Numbered from the stretch's first letter, positions 24,917-34,656 are shown. The stretch: 64,000 nt of DNA from Bdellovibrionales bacterium RIFCSPHIGHO2_01_FULL_40_29 (GCA_001771815.1 MEPU01000008.1:62001-126000), one strand, 5' to 3'. Notes: generated by a model from the sequence alone, not told the origin. Program-made: numbers and translations.

Positions 24917-25780
24917 CTACTCGAGCCAAAGACGCTGCATAACCCGAGCATCACATCGTCCCGTAAAAGTATGGTTGGCCACTCGCGCCTGCGGGGACAC
25001 AGTTAAGAATCGACGTATTCCAGGAATGTTCACATCAACCATGTTCTTAATTGCTGTCTGATCCGGATTGTGTGAAAAACCCAATTCAAATAATAGCGAC
25101 CAGATTCCATGCTTCCAGTAGGCATAATCTTCAAATGTTCCGTCGGCTGCATAAAGGACTTCGGTATTATTTCCGATTTGATAACGGCTTTCTTCTGTCG
25201 CGGCTTTAACTATTTCAATATACTTTGAATCATAAGGTGTCGATAATTCTCGAGTTGAAATACCCCACGGGTAAACTACGGCCGGCCAAAATGTATGAAG
25301 TGTTGCCGAGATTTGAATATCTTTTTCCACCAAAAAATCAGCCAAAGCTTTAGTTGATTTTAAGTTGAATGTCTTTCCCGTTCGACAAGGTCCGGGATAA
25401 TCACGATTGGCATCATAAGAACCATTCACTCCAGACTCATAACGATTTCCAGAATTGTAGCCAGCAATATTCAGAACTGGAACAATAAACACTGTTTGCC
25501 CTGGGATCGGATTCTTTGCCAAATTCTCAGCAACTCCAAGAGCCACTGCTGTGGATCCATATTCATTTCCATGATGGGTTGCCACAATCAATGAATGAAC
25601 CTGCCCGGATCCAACTTGCAAAGCATAAATAGGGACACCTTTGTCAGAAGTTCCAATATTTATAACCTGGCTTGTTCCAGGATTAGATTGCTGAATCTGT
25701 GTCAGAGTCGCTGTCACTTTGTCGTAATTATTAGCGCTTGGTACAACGGTTAAAAATAAAGAGAGTATTGAATTTATCAT
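24917..25780 (-). CDS. M14-family zinc carboxypeptidase, exported
   Basis: 287 residues with a short signal peptide. Zinc ligands are H70 and E73 (ATHHGNEYG) and H162 (ATLHTF). Substrate-binding N125-R126 (DANRDYPG) and catalytic E232 (LLFELGFSHN) are in place. Such enzymes trim peptides or peptidoglycan stems in the envelope or outside the cell. At about 30 kDa it is a compact single-domain member. Convergent with trhA; the FecR-like gene is next upstream on the same strand. Confidence 0.88.
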   Translation of the reverse strand: MINSILSLFLTVVPSANNYDKVTATLTQIQQSNPGTSQVINIGTSDKGVPIYALQVGSGQVHSLIVATHHGNEYGSTAVALGVAENLAKNPIPGQTVFIVPVLNIAGYNSGNRYESGVNGSYDANRDYPGPCRTGKTFNLKSTKALADFLVEKDIQISATLHTFWPAVVYPWGISTRELSTPYDSKYIEIVKAATEESRYQIGNNTEVLYAADGTFEDYAYWKHGIWSLLFELGFSHNPDQTAIKNMVDVNIPGIRRFLTVSPQARVANHTFTGRCDARVMQRLWLE

Positions 25781-25811
25781 TCCTTAATCAGATAACTCAG
25801 TTTCATTATTG

Positions 25812-26720
25812 TCAATAGTCACACTCTCCAACATGTGGCTCAGGGTGGCATTGGCTCTTGTCCATTGGGCGCTCTGTTTTTGCTCCCCATTGTCCGCTGA
25901 CATTACATCGAAAACGAAAACACTGTTCTTTTTCAATTTGCCAGTAACATTGATCTCTTTGACCAAATGGCTCTCGGCACAAAAAAGAATCTTCATAGGC
26001 TTTCTGTTTTTTTTGCCTTATTAACTCCGCTTTTTTCTTGGCTTCCAGCTTTTTCTTAACCTCATCATGCTTTATTTTTTCAGCCCTAGTGAAACTTTCA
26101 AAATCAAATTTTTCCAGAGGTCCTAATACACCGTGTGGCGCTTTTCTTGAATTCAACAAAAAATCATACTTGATATTTTCACCATCAAACTCACCGACAA
26201 ACAAGACCCCATCGCCGGCTTTCAGTTTTTGAGTCTTCTCAAAATCCAAAAACTGAGCCGTCATTTCACCCGAGATCACTTGCAATTTAGTCGAAGGTTG
26301 CTTCTTGATGACCGCCAAAAACAGGTCAACTCCCGCGGGAATTTTCAAATCAAAAAAAGCACTTTTCACTCGCAGTTTAGAGCTTTCGAGACCGGCCTTA
26401 TAGCGAATTGTTCCATCATGGATAAATAATTCTCCAACATCACCTGACTCTGGACTGACCTGAGGAACCTGAACCTTCGAGCGCGGCATGATTGTGACCA
26501 CTTCGCCACCTGAAAATTTTAAAATCACCTCATCCTCATTAGCTGTCACCACGACAAAAGCATTTTTCAATTGTCCGTTCTTTTTCAATACAGCCACTTT
26601 TTGATTTTCAAGTTCAATAATTGGTGATTTTTTCCATTCAAGAATCTCTGGAAATGTTGTCGGAAGACCTAATACAGACAGAGAAAAAAAGAATCCCATC
26701 GATAAAATAATGAATCTCAT
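25812..26720 (-). CDS. Exported FecR-like protein with cysteine-rich tail
   Basis: 302 residues from the ATG at 26720, with GGAG and a signal peptide (RFIILSMGFFFSLSVLG). The middle has the FecR-type pattern (GELFIHDGTIRYKAG, VKSAFFDLKIPAGVDLFLAV, STKLQVISGEMTAQF). A Lys-rich coiled stretch (HDEVKKKLEAKKKAELIRQKK) precedes a tail of about 60 residues with six cysteines, likely three disulfides. It overlaps the upstream glycosyltransferase by ATGA, so both are translated together. The role is unknown; surface or periplasmic anchoring is inferred. Confidence 0.78.
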   Translation of the reverse strand: MRFIILSMGFFFSLSVLGLPTTFPEILEWKKSPIIELENQKVAVLKKNGQLKNAFVVVTANEDEVILKFSGGEVVTIMPRSKVQVPQVSPESGDVGELFIHDGTIRYKAGLESSKLRVKSAFFDLKIPAGVDLFLAVIKKQPSTKLQVISGEMTAQFLDFEKTQKLKAGDGVLFVGEFDGENIKYDFLLNSRKAPHGVLGPLEKFDFESFTRAEKIKHDEVKKKLEAKKKAELIRQKKQKAYEDSFLCREPFGQRDQCYWQIEKEQCFRFRCNVSGQWGAKTERPMDKSQCHPEPHVGECDY

Positions 26721-27451
26721 CCCAACTCCAATTCTCGTAATTTGGCCCATTTCAATAAAACGGAGTAAGCCGCACCACAGGCAATAAAAAAGCCCACCCA
26801 ACCATCTAAAAAGCCCAACTTAATAAAATAACACTCGATGAACTTAACCCATGGTTTTACAAAAAAATGAAACCATGAAAATCTTTTTCCCTGTTCAAAA
26901 AGTTTTTGGGCTAATAAACCAGAATAACGATTATTCGTTTGAATATGATGCTCAATGTTTTTAAATACATAATGATTTAAATGATTTGCGAGCTTTACAT
27001 AGAACTTGGCTTTGACGCTTTCGTGCACCAAATCCAAACTCCAATGACTGAACCCGCGATGAAAAAGTCGAACTTGATAATCGGGATACCAGCCGCCATG
27101 ACGAACCCAATGCTTTAAATAAAATGAAAGTCTTGGAATTTGATAGGCGACATTTTCGTTGAGATCTATCTTTACAATTTCGTTTGCCAATTTCGGCGAG
27201 ACCTCTTCGTCGGCATCAAGAGATAAAATCCAATCATAAGTCGCCATGTTGGCAGCTTCATTCTTAGTTGGTCCAAATCCGAGCCAGGGTCCCGTGATCA
27301 CTTTGGCGCCTAGTTTTTGCGCAATGGCAACTGTGCTGTCCTTTGAACCCGAATCATAAACTAAAATCTCACTCGCCCACTGAACAGACTTTATACATCT
27401 CTCGATATTGCTTTCTTCATTCAATGCAACGATAACAACGCTCAGATTCAT
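26717..27451 (-). CDS. Family 2 glycosyltransferase, WaaE/KdtX-like
   Basis: 244 residues from the ATG at 27451, chosen because NLSVVIVALNEESNIERC is the true start of a GT2 domain; an upstream extension adds unrelated residues. DSGSKDSTV and the DADEEVSP metal motif are visible, with NEAANMATYDWILS and a C-terminal membrane-associated helix (VGFFIACGAAYSVLL). The family adds glucose to LPS inner core. Its gene runs into the FecR-like gene with a 4-bp overlap and is divergent from the exported barrel gene. Confidence 0.87.
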   Translation of the reverse strand: MNLSVVIVALNEESNIERCIKSVQWASEILVYDSGSKDSTVAIAQKLGAKVITGPWLGFGPTKNEAANMATYDWILSLDADEEVSPKLANEIVKIDLNENVAYQIPRLSFYLKHWVRHGGWYPDYQVRLFHRGFSHWSLDLVHESVKAKFYVKLANHLNHYVFKNIEHHIQTNNRYSGLLAQKLFEQGKRFSWFHFFVKPWVKFIECYFIKLGFLDGWVGFFIACGAAYSVLLKWAKLRELELG

Positions 27452-27527
27452 TTTTTTCACAAAAATAGTGTCACAACCTTTCATCTTTCTTGTCAAACTA
27501 AAGTCTAGACCGCTACCATGAGGATCT

Positions 27528-28166
27528 ATGAAAAAAAACAACATGATCAAAATAATTAAAGTCAGCTTTGTCTTTCTAACCGCTCTTATTTTAAGTCGCA
27601 CATCAATGGCGTACTTAACTGTTGGCGAAACCGCAGAAGTCCTTCCAGAAGGATATTATAAATTGGGATTGCAACCTCAGGCCGTTATTTCTGATGGCAG
27701 CGGTTTCAATATGGGCGTCTACCTCGATACTTATCTGGAGGATGGCATTAATGGTCGAATCGAAATCGGTGGCGGTGAAACAGAATTCTGGACAGCAGGA
27801 ACTGTGAAATGGGTTCCGATTCCAGATGTCGATAAGCAACCTGCTGTTGGTATTCGCGGAGGCTTCAGTTACGCTCGTGATAGCGGAGCTGATTTGTACC
27901 ATTTACTGATTGCTCCTATCATCAGTAAAAAAGCCGATACGCGCTATGGAGAAATGATTCCCTTTATCGCACTTCCGATCTCGATCCCTGTTATTGACAC
28001 CAAAGTCAATAACACAACAGGCACACAACTTGCCATCGGTGCCGAGTGGTTTTATGCCGATGTCAATTATGGTCTTGAATTGGATCTGAATTTGGGACGA
28101 TCGTTCTCTGCAATTTCAGCATTCATCAGTTTTCCATTTGATAGCGCCACCGGATATAAGAAATAA
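27528..28166 (+). CDS. Exported beta-barrel-like protein upstream of mreB
   Basis: 212 residues, signal peptide about 1-28 (VFLTALILSRTSMA). The mature protein has repeated amphipathic strands (YKLGLQPQAVISDGSGFNMGVYL, INGRIEIGGGETEFWTAGTV, GIRGGFSYARDSGADLYHLL) and many glycines, fitting an outer-membrane or periplasmic barrel. GAGG precedes the ATG. mreB starts three bases after its stop, so the two are co-transcribed. No family name recognised. Confidence 0.75.
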   Translation: MKKNNMIKIIKVSFVFLTALILSRTSMAYLTVGETAEVLPEGYYKLGLQPQAVISDGSGFNMGVYLDTYLEDGINGRIEIGGGETEFWTAGTVKWVPIPDVDKQPAVGIRGGFSYARDSGADLYHLLIAPIISKKADTRYGEMIPFIALPISIPVIDTKVNNTTGTQLAIGAEWFYADVNYGLELDLNLGRSFSAISAFISFPFDSATGYKK

Positions 28167-28169
28167 TAT

Positions 28170-29213
28170 ATGTTCAACTGGCTGTTCGGATCATCTTCAG
28201 GTGCTGGTGCAGATTTATATGTCGATCTTGGCACTGCAAATACATTAATTGCCGTTCGTGGAAAAGGGATCATTCTGAATGAACCCAGCCAGGTTATGGT
28301 CTCAGAAACCAATCCCAAAAAACGAAAAGTTTTAGGAATTGGTTTAGAAGGCGTTGAAGTCTTTAAAAGAAATCCTGGCCACATTCTGACAATTAAACCT
28401 GTCAAAGATGGAGTTATTGCCGATTTTGATGCCACCAAGATGATGATGAAATATTTCATCGCTAAAGTATTAAAGTCTGTCCCCATATCACGACCACGAA
28501 TTGTGGTCTCGCTTCCCTATGGTGTAACCGAAGTCGAAAAAAAAGCAGTCATCGAAGCCTGTCGCTCCGCAGGTGCTAGCAAAACTTATTTGATTGATGA
28601 GCCCATGGCTGCAGCTATTGGTGCGGGACTACCGATCAAAGAAGCTTCCGGTCAAATGATTATTGATATCGGCGGTGGCACCACCGAGATTGCTGTTATT
28701 GCCCTTTCAGATATTGTTTATTGCGAGCCACTTAAAATGGGTGGACATAAATTTGATGAAGCTATCATTCGCTATTTAAAAGAGACTAAAAATATTGTTA
28801 TCACAGATGAATTAGCTGAAAAAATAAAATTGGACCTGGGTACAGCATTACCAAAAAAGAATATTCGATCGGTGGAAATTGAAGCGCGTGATTTAGAATC
28901 TGGCTTCCCGCGCAAACAAGTCATCACGTCTGAAGAAATTGGTCTGGCCTTATCAGATTCTATCCAAGTGATTGTGCATGGAATCCTGAATGCAATCGAA
29001 AAAACACCTCCTGAATTGGTTTCAGATATTATTGATAATGGAATTGTTTTAGCCGGCGGCGGTGCTTTGATCACTGAAATTTGTGCTAAAATTGAAATGG
29101 AAGTTCGCATCCCCGTTCGCATTGCTGAGAATCCTCTGACAACAATTGCTCTGGGCGGTGAAATTGTACTGTCCGATCCGGATCTGTTGGATAAAATTCA
29201 GCTCGAAGTTTAA
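28170..29213 (+). CDS. mreB: Rod-shape determining actin homologue MreB
   Basis: 347 residues, full length. Actin-fold motifs are present: phosphate-1 DLGTANTLIAV, connect-1 region EPMAAAIGAG, phosphate-2 IDIGGGTTEIAVIA and adenosine motif LAGGGALI. MreB filaments organise cell-wall elongation under the inner membrane. There is no mreC or mreD next to it; instead metG follows 13 bases later. Many relatives carry more than one mreB, so this may be one of several copies. Confidence 0.96.
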   Translation: MFNWLFGSSSGAGADLYVDLGTANTLIAVRGKGIILNEPSQVMVSETNPKKRKVLGIGLEGVEVFKRNPGHILTIKPVKDGVIADFDATKMMMKYFIAKVLKSVPISRPRIVVSLPYGVTEVEKKAVIEACRSAGASKTYLIDEPMAAAIGAGLPIKEASGQMIIDIGGGTTEIAVIALSDIVYCEPLKMGGHKFDEAIIRYLKETKNIVITDELAEKIKLDLGTALPKKNIRSVEIEARDLESGFPRKQVITSEEIGLALSDSIQVIVHGILNAIEKTPPELVSDIIDNGIVLAGGGALITEICAKIEMEVRIPVRIAENPLTTIALGGEIVLSDPDLLDKIQLEV

Positions 29214-29226
29214 AGGAAGATGACCC

Positions 29227-31257
29227 ATGAAAAGACAAATACTAATGACTTGTGCACTCCCCTATGCCAATGGCCCCATTCACTTGGGACACATGTTGGA
29301 ACATATCGAAGCCGATGTGTTCTCGCGTTTTCAAAAAATGCGGGGCCATGAATGCATTTTTATTTGCGCCGATGACACTCATGGCACTCCGATTATGATC
29401 AAAGCCCGAGAACAAGGTATTACTCCCGAAGCGCTCATTGCTCAATCTTTCCAAGATCATACCGCAGATTTTAAAGATTTTTCGATTGGCTTTGATCACT
29501 ATGGATCTACTAACTCGGAAGAAAATAAAAAGCTTTGCGAACTTTTTTATGAGCGTATGAAAGCTAAAAATCACATTCACAAAAAGCCTATCCAGCAACT
29601 GTATTGTGAACATGATAAAATGTTTCTTCCTGACCGCTTTGTCAAAGGAACGTGTCCGAAATGCAAATCACCAGATCAATATGGTGATTCCTGTGATGTG
29701 TGCAGCGCGACCTATACCCCTGAAGACCTGATCGATGCGGGTTGCTCGCTCTGTGGCACAAAGCCTATCAAAAAAGCTTCGGATCATATTTTCTTTCGCC
29801 TCAATCATTTCAAATCTTATCTTGCGGAATGGCTTCCAAAACACACCAGTCCTGAAGTTTCTAAAAAAATGATGGAATGGTTTAATGAAGATCTTAGAGA
29901 TTGGGATATTTCTCGGGATGACCCCTATTTTGGATTTGGCATTCCTGGTGAACCCGGAAAATACTTTTATGTCTGGGTTGATGCCCCGATGGGATATGTT
30001 TCTGCAACAGATCAGTGGGCTAAAAAGAACAATCGAAAACTGGAAGAATTTTGGTCTGAAAATTCTTCCACTGAAATCTATCATTTCATCGGAAAAGATA
30101 TCGTCTATTTTCACACGCTATTTTGGCCAGCTTTACTAAAAAGTGCTGATTTCAAAACACCCAACAAAGTATTGGTGCATGGCCATGTTATGGTCAATGG
30201 CGAGCGCATGAGTAAATCACGTGGAACTTTCATTTCGACACGCGTTTATTTGAATCACTTAGATCCACAATTTCTACGGTACTATTATGCAACTAAAATC
30301 AATGGCACTGTGAATGATCTGGATTTGAATTTTGCAGATTTTGCATCACGAGTGAATTCAGATCTGGTTGGAAAAATTGTGAATTTAGCATCTCGGGGTG
30401 CCCAGATGTTATCGAAAAAAATGGATGGCGTATTATCTGATCTTGATCCCGCAGGGCAACAGATCCTAGAAAATATTCGCGCCCAGAACGAAACCATTGC
30501 CAACCACTATGATCAGCGGGATTTCTCTAAGGCGACAACGCTTATTCGTGAACTAGCAGATGAAGTGAATCGGTATTTTGATGAAAAGGCTCCTTGGAAA
30601 ACATTAGAACCCAATCCAGTTGAAACCAAGAAAGTTTTGACGACAACTTTGAATGCTTTTCGATTGCTGGCGATTTATCTGAAACCCATCCTTCCTAAAA
30701 TGGCAGAACAAGTGGCACAGCTTTTAAATGAGCAACCTTATCAATGGTCTGATCTTTCTCGAACACTCAAAAATCATAAAATAAATGACTACGTTCATTT
30801 AGCCAATCGTGTTGAAATGGATAAAATCAATGCCATGGTCGAAGAGCAAAAACAAATCTATGCATCCCTTGCAAAACCCAAAGTCTCGCAATCAGTGAAA
30901 CAAGCCCAAGTGGCCGAGCAAAAGCCACTGGAAATTGAATTCGAAGATTTTATGAAAGTGGATTTGCGAATAGCTCGCATCATTGAAGCCGAAGAAATCA
31001 AAGAGGCCGACAAATTATTACGAGTTAAAGTCGAGCTCGCCAGTGGCGAAACCAAACAAATCATTGCTGGAATCAAATCGGCCTATGCTGCGGAAAAACT
31101 TTTAGGACGTCATGTGCTGATTTGTGCCAACCTAAAACCTCGCAAGATGAAATTTGGTATGAGCGAGGGCATGATCCTGGCTGCAGGAGATGGCGGACAA
31201 GATCTGTTCGTCTTGTCGCCTGACCCTGGTGCCAAAGCTGGAAGCCGAGTGAAGTGA
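29227..31257 (+). CDS. metG: Methionyl-tRNA synthetase
   Basis: 676 residues, close to the E. coli length. Charges tRNA-Met. The HIGH motif is HLGH in PIHLGHMLEHIEADV, and the KMSKS loop is RMSKS. Zinc-binding cysteine pairs appear in CPKCKSPDQYGDSCDVC and CSLCG. The C-terminal EMAP-like tRNA-binding domain (DFMKVDLRIARIIEAEEI) is fused, so no separate subunit is needed. AAGGAAG lies before the ATG, and its last codon overlaps the next start (TGATG). Confidence 0.97.
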   Translation: MKRQILMTCALPYANGPIHLGHMLEHIEADVFSRFQKMRGHECIFICADDTHGTPIMIKAREQGITPEALIAQSFQDHTADFKDFSIGFDHYGSTNSEENKKLCELFYERMKAKNHIHKKPIQQLYCEHDKMFLPDRFVKGTCPKCKSPDQYGDSCDVCSATYTPEDLIDAGCSLCGTKPIKKASDHIFFRLNHFKSYLAEWLPKHTSPEVSKKMMEWFNEDLRDWDISRDDPYFGFGIPGEPGKYFYVWVDAPMGYVSATDQWAKKNNRKLEEFWSENSSTEIYHFIGKDIVYFHTLFWPALLKSADFKTPNKVLVHGHVMVNGERMSKSRGTFISTRVYLNHLDPQFLRYYYATKINGTVNDLDLNFADFASRVNSDLVGKIVNLASRGAQMLSKKMDGVLSDLDPAGQQILENIRAQNETIANHYDQRDFSKATTLIRELADEVNRYFDEKAPWKTLEPNPVETKKVLTTTLNAFRLLAIYLKPILPKMAEQVAQLLNEQPYQWSDLSRTLKNHKINDYVHLANRVEMDKINAMVEEQKQIYASLAKPKVSQSVKQAQVAEQKPLEIEFEDFMKVDLRIARIIEAEEIKEADKLLRVKVELASGETKQIIAGIKSAYAAEKLLGRHVLICANLKPRKMKFGMSEGMILAAGDGGQDLFVLSPDPGAKAGSRVK

Positions 31258-32045
31258 TGGATGCCTCCGAGAAAAAAAAACTTGAAGAAATCTATCAACT
31301 TTTTAGTGGACTTGAAAAAGACTCTGCCGATGCTTTTTTTGATCAGCAACTCTTAGAGCAATTGATATTTTTCATATCTGATCTCAGCACTTCTACGGAT
31401 CCGATTTTAAAAAAATTATCGACTTATAAAATGCATCTCAATCCACAAATGACTTTGAAGCATTTTTCAACAATTGCTGTCCCTTTTGAACGAGCTCTTA
31501 AAAAATCCATTCAAGATGATGATTTTTTGATTTCATCCACAGATCGCGATCACTTGGTCACGCCTCGAGTTCCCTTGCATTTCATTATAGATAACATGCG
31601 TTCCGCATTTAATGTGGGTTCGGTTTTCCGAACAGCTGACACGCTTGGTGCTCAAAAAATTTGGCTTTGTGGATACACTCCGACGCCCCACCAATTGCAG
31701 GTTGAAAAAGCAGCTCTTGGTGCCACACTTGTTCTGGAATGGGAAATGATCCCCTTTGCGGAAGCCATTAAAAAATTAAAATCACAGGGTTTCCGAATTA
31801 TTGGACTTGAAACATCCTCTAAATCCATCGTTTTGTCGGCTCCATTTGCAGAACAAACTCCGACCGCCTTTTTAATTGGAAATGAACGCTTCGGTCTGGA
31901 TGCCGATCAACTCGAGCTTTGTGATGAGGTTCGAAAAATTGAAATGTATGGAATTAAAAACTCTTTGAACGCAGCCGTTGCTGCAGCCATTGCCGGATAT
32001 GAATGGCGAAGGCAGTGGAATGAATCCCTTGGAATTAGTTCTTAA
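31257..32045 (+). CDS. TrmH/SpoU-family RNA methyltransferase
   Basis: 262 residues from the ATG at 31257, which shares a base with the metG stop. The SPOUT knot motifs are visible: FIIDNMRSAFNVGSVFRTAD (motif 1), FLIGNERFGL (motif 2) and IKNSLNAAVAAAIAGYEW (motif 3). It is a 2'-O-ribose methyltransferase on tRNA or rRNA. An N-terminal extension of about 100 residues precedes the core and is helical. Its 3' end overlaps trmO by 26 bp. The exact target nucleotide cannot be told. Confidence 0.9.
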   Translation: MDASEKKKLEEIYQLFSGLEKDSADAFFDQQLLEQLIFFISDLSTSTDPILKKLSTYKMHLNPQMTLKHFSTIAVPFERALKKSIQDDDFLISSTDRDHLVTPRVPLHFIIDNMRSAFNVGSVFRTADTLGAQKIWLCGYTPTPHQLQVEKAALGATLVLEWEMIPFAEAIKKLKSQGFRIIGLETSSKSIVLSAPFAEQTPTAFLIGNERFGLDADQLELCDEVRKIEMYGIKNSLNAAVAAAIAGYEWRRQWNESLGISS

Positions 32046-32793
32046 ACCTATTGGATTTATTAAATCATCTCAAATCGAGCCCTATCAAGCGGCCAGGCAA
32101 CCTGATGAACTCAGCGAATCTGCAACTCTTATGTTACAAGGACCAAACTTTATTCAAGCCGTTCAAGACTTGTCCGGCTGTTCTCACGTTTGGTTGATTT
32201 TTGGATTCCACCATAATCAAAACTGGAAACCTCTTGTCCAAACTCCACGTTCAGATCGAAAGATCGGCGTTTTTGCCACCCGTGCTCCATACAGACCCAA
32301 TCCATTGGGATTGACCTGTGTTCAACTACTTTCAGTTCATGGTACCGAATTGCAATTAGGGCCAAATGATTTATTGGATGGCACGCCCATCTACGATATC
32401 AAACCCTATTTGGCAGAATCTGATCGTCTAGAAAATACATCCGTTGCCTGGCTTGGAGAATCAATTCATCCCCGAATGAATATTAGTTTTTCTCCGTCAG
32501 TGACCGAAGAATTGGATTTTCTTGAAATCAATGGTCTTAAAGAGCTGCGCCCTTTTATTTTAAGGCAGCTTGAATTTGATCCTATAAATTCAAACAAAAA
32601 ACGAGTCGCCTTAAATTCGCATTTTTGGACTCTTTCGTATCGCACGTGGCGCATTGATTTTTTGATCACTGAGGATACCGTCGGAGTTGTTGGCATTCGC
32701 TCTGGCTATAGCGAACAGGATTTACAATCAGCTGAAGATACCTATCAGGATAAAGAACTGCATCGAAAATTTAATAGGCAATGGGGATTATAA
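32020..32793 (+). CDS. trmO: tRNA t6A37 N6-methyltransferase TrmO
   Basis: 257 residues from the ATG at 32020 (GAAGG upstream). The TsaA/TrmO beta-barrel is clear: VLKPIGFIKSSQ at the start, SHVWLIFGFH, IGVFATRAPYRPNPLGLTCVQ and LDGTPIYDIKPYL. It methylates t6A37 in tRNA-Thr using SAM. A C-terminal half beyond the core is seen as in the longer members. It overlaps the MFS gene tail-to-tail by 6 bp. With metG and a TrmH-type enzyme it makes a tRNA-maturation operon. Confidence 0.93.
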   Translation: MNPLELVLKPIGFIKSSQIEPYQAARQPDELSESATLMLQGPNFIQAVQDLSGCSHVWLIFGFHHNQNWKPLVQTPRSDRKIGVFATRAPYRPNPLGLTCVQLLSVHGTELQLGPNDLLDGTPIYDIKPYLAESDRLENTSVAWLGESIHPRMNISFSPSVTEELDFLEINGLKELRPFILRQLEFDPINSNKKRVALNSHFWTLSYRTWRIDFLITEDTVGVVGIRSGYSEQDLQSAEDTYQDKELHRKFNRQWGL

Positions 32794-33975
32794 AACACCG
32801 AACGTTTTTTTTCGAAGTTGCAAAACACAAAGCAAACGAATCACTCCGGACATCACAAATAAAATTTCATAATTTTCACCGATGATATACTTTAATAAAA
32901 AAGCCCCCACCAAAGTCCCAACCACTTGTGTGGATATTCCCACCATATTGTAAATCGATATCATTTCCATTTTTTCATGACTCGGCAGATTTTTAAAAAA
33001 ACAAAGCGATAGTCCGACCTCCCAGGCGCCCCAAGCTAGGCCTGAAAAAACATGAACAACAAAAAGCATCCAAACTTCGTTGCAAAATGGCCATAAAATC
33101 GGAAGTGGTGCCGCAAAAAGACCACCATAATAAAGCAACTTATACGGAGATATATTGGATTCAATGCGCGGAATGATGATCGTCATCGCAATTTTTCCAA
33201 AAAATAAGCCCGCCATAACCCACATAAATTGCTCATAGGTCAAATGACGTTCCACCAGTAAAAATGAAACAACATAAGATGCCGACAAAAATACAGATAA
33301 ATTAAAAAAACTAAAACTGCTCAAAAATGGTTTGTACTTCAGAAGCAAGTGTCTGGCGTGCACAATATCAAGTCGAATGGGTGTTGAAACTTGCGGATGC
33401 TGCGAGAATAGTTTGTAGGAAAAAAATTTTAACAGCGCACTGATCAGAAACATCGCGAAAAAGAGATCCGCAATAGGCCAATGCAGAATATTCAAGTGCA
33501 ATCCATAACCGCCCAGAATAAGACCCGTCACAATACCCATTTGAACAATACGAGTTCTTAATGAGAAATATCTCTGACTTTGCTCCATGGATATCAGATC
33601 AAACACCCAACGATTCCAGGCAGGGAGCGATGCAAAATGACCCAACCAATAAACAGAATACACCAGAAGCAAAACAATAAATATTCCCGGAATTGCAAAA
33701 TGACTGCTGAACGCCAAGAAAACCAAAGCCAACAACTGGATCACTGCTAAAGCAGGCACCCAAACTGAAACGGTGACACTCTTAAATTTTTTAAGAAGCA
33801 CCCACTTCATCAATAAGGCAATGATCAACGGTGCTGAAACCAACACACCGGCCTCGATACTGGATGCGCCCTTAGATAAAGAGAATGCCGGAAAATAGGT
33901 TTCTGCAAGCCCTACAACAAAACTTGTGAAGAAGGCTTCCAGTAGACTTAATCGGAAAAATGCTTTTTTATCCAA
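32788..33975 (-). CDS. Major facilitator superfamily transporter
   Basis: 395 residues, about 12 membrane helices with a central loop near 195. The first helix begins LLEAFFTSFVVGLAETYF. Conserved acidic or signature A-motif residues are weak, so the substrate is unclear. The frame opens at a TTG (33973-33975) without Shine-Dalgarno, 15 bases past the dps stop; no in-frame ATG fits better, so translation may be coupled to dps. It ends inside trmO on the other strand. Confidence 0.8.
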   Translation of the reverse strand: MDKKAFFRLSLLEAFFTSFVVGLAETYFPAFSLSKGASSIEAGVLVSAPLIIALLMKWVLLKKFKSVTVSVWVPALAVIQLLALVFLAFSSHFAIPGIFIVLLLVYSVYWLGHFASLPAWNRWVFDLISMEQSQRYFSLRTRIVQMGIVTGLILGGYGLHLNILHWPIADLFFAMFLISALLKFFSYKLFSQHPQVSTPIRLDIVHARHLLLKYKPFLSSFSFFNLSVFLSASYVVSFLLVERHLTYEQFMWVMAGLFFGKIAMTIIIPRIESNISPYKLLYYGGLFAAPLPILWPFCNEVWMLFVVHVFSGLAWGAWEVGLSLCFFKNLPSHEKMEMISIYNMVGISTQVVGTLVGAFLLKYIIGENYEILFVMSGVIRLLCVLQLRKKTFGVL

Positions 33976-33990
33976 GGGATGAGATGATTA

Positions 33991-34497
33991 TTATGACAAT
34001 AGAGATCTCAACATCCACGCCGTTTTCTCATGAAGCTGTAATCGTTGAGTCAGCAAATCCATGGTGGCTTGATCTTCACCGTCTTCGGCAATGGGAAACA
34101 AACGACGTACAGTTTGTGCCACGGTCTCATGACCTTTCAGAAGTTCTAAAATCATATGATCTGCTTTTGGAATCTTGTCTGATTCTTCGATGGATGTCAG
34201 TTTTGCAAATTGTTTATAAGTCCCTGGAGCGTACTCTCCTAATGCTCGAATGCGCTCTGCAATCAGATCTAAAGAATTCCAAAGTTCTGTGTACTGAACC
34301 ATAAACAAGTTATGAAGAGTCGAAAACATTGGACCTTCAACATTCCAATGAAAATTATGGGTTTTAATATAAAGCATGTAACTATCCGCAAGAACCATCG
34401 ATAAGCCGGATGCAATATTTTTTCGTTGCTTATCCGGAATTCCAAGTTCAATGGCACTGTGTTTTTTGACTTCTTTAATGCGCGCTACTTTTTTCAT
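33991..34497 (-). CDS. dps: Dps-family DNA-protection ferritin-like protein
   Basis: 168 residues from the ATG at 34497 (GAGGTG five bases before). The ferroxidase signature [20 protein letters not shown] is followed by [19 protein letters not shown], giving His/Asp/Glu ligands at the dimer interface. The protein forms 12-mer cages that oxidise iron with H2O2 and shield DNA. The Lys-rich N-terminus ([11 protein letters not shown]) could bind DNA. A hppA terminator lies upstream. Confidence 0.93.
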   Translation of the reverse strand: MKKVARIKEVKKHSAIELGIPDKQRKNIASGLSMVLADSYMLYIKTHNFHWNVEGPMFSTLHNLFMVQYTELWNSLDLIAERIRALGEYAPGTYKQFAKLTSIEESDKIPKADHMILELLKGHETVAQTVRRLFPIAEDGEDQATMDLLTQRLQLHEKTAWMLRSLLS

Positions 34498-34598
34498 AAT
34501 CACCTCGGATAGTTACTATACTAAAACGAAAAATTCAGAAATCCAGTATCTCTTGAAAAAATAGATTATGTTATAGTTAATGCTTATGGTTTAAAGAA

Positions 34599-34628
34599 AT
34601 AAAAAAACCCGGTTTTTAGGCCGGGTTT
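34599..34628 (-). terminator. Rho-independent terminator of hppA
   Basis: The stem AAACCCGG (34605-34612) pairs with CCGGGTTT (34621-34628) across an 8-base loop, and on the minus strand a T-run follows (complement of 34599-34607). It begins 29 bases past the hppA stop. Confidence 0.85.
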
Positions 34629-34656
34629 AATTAATAAAACTATGCGTTAAGATTTC

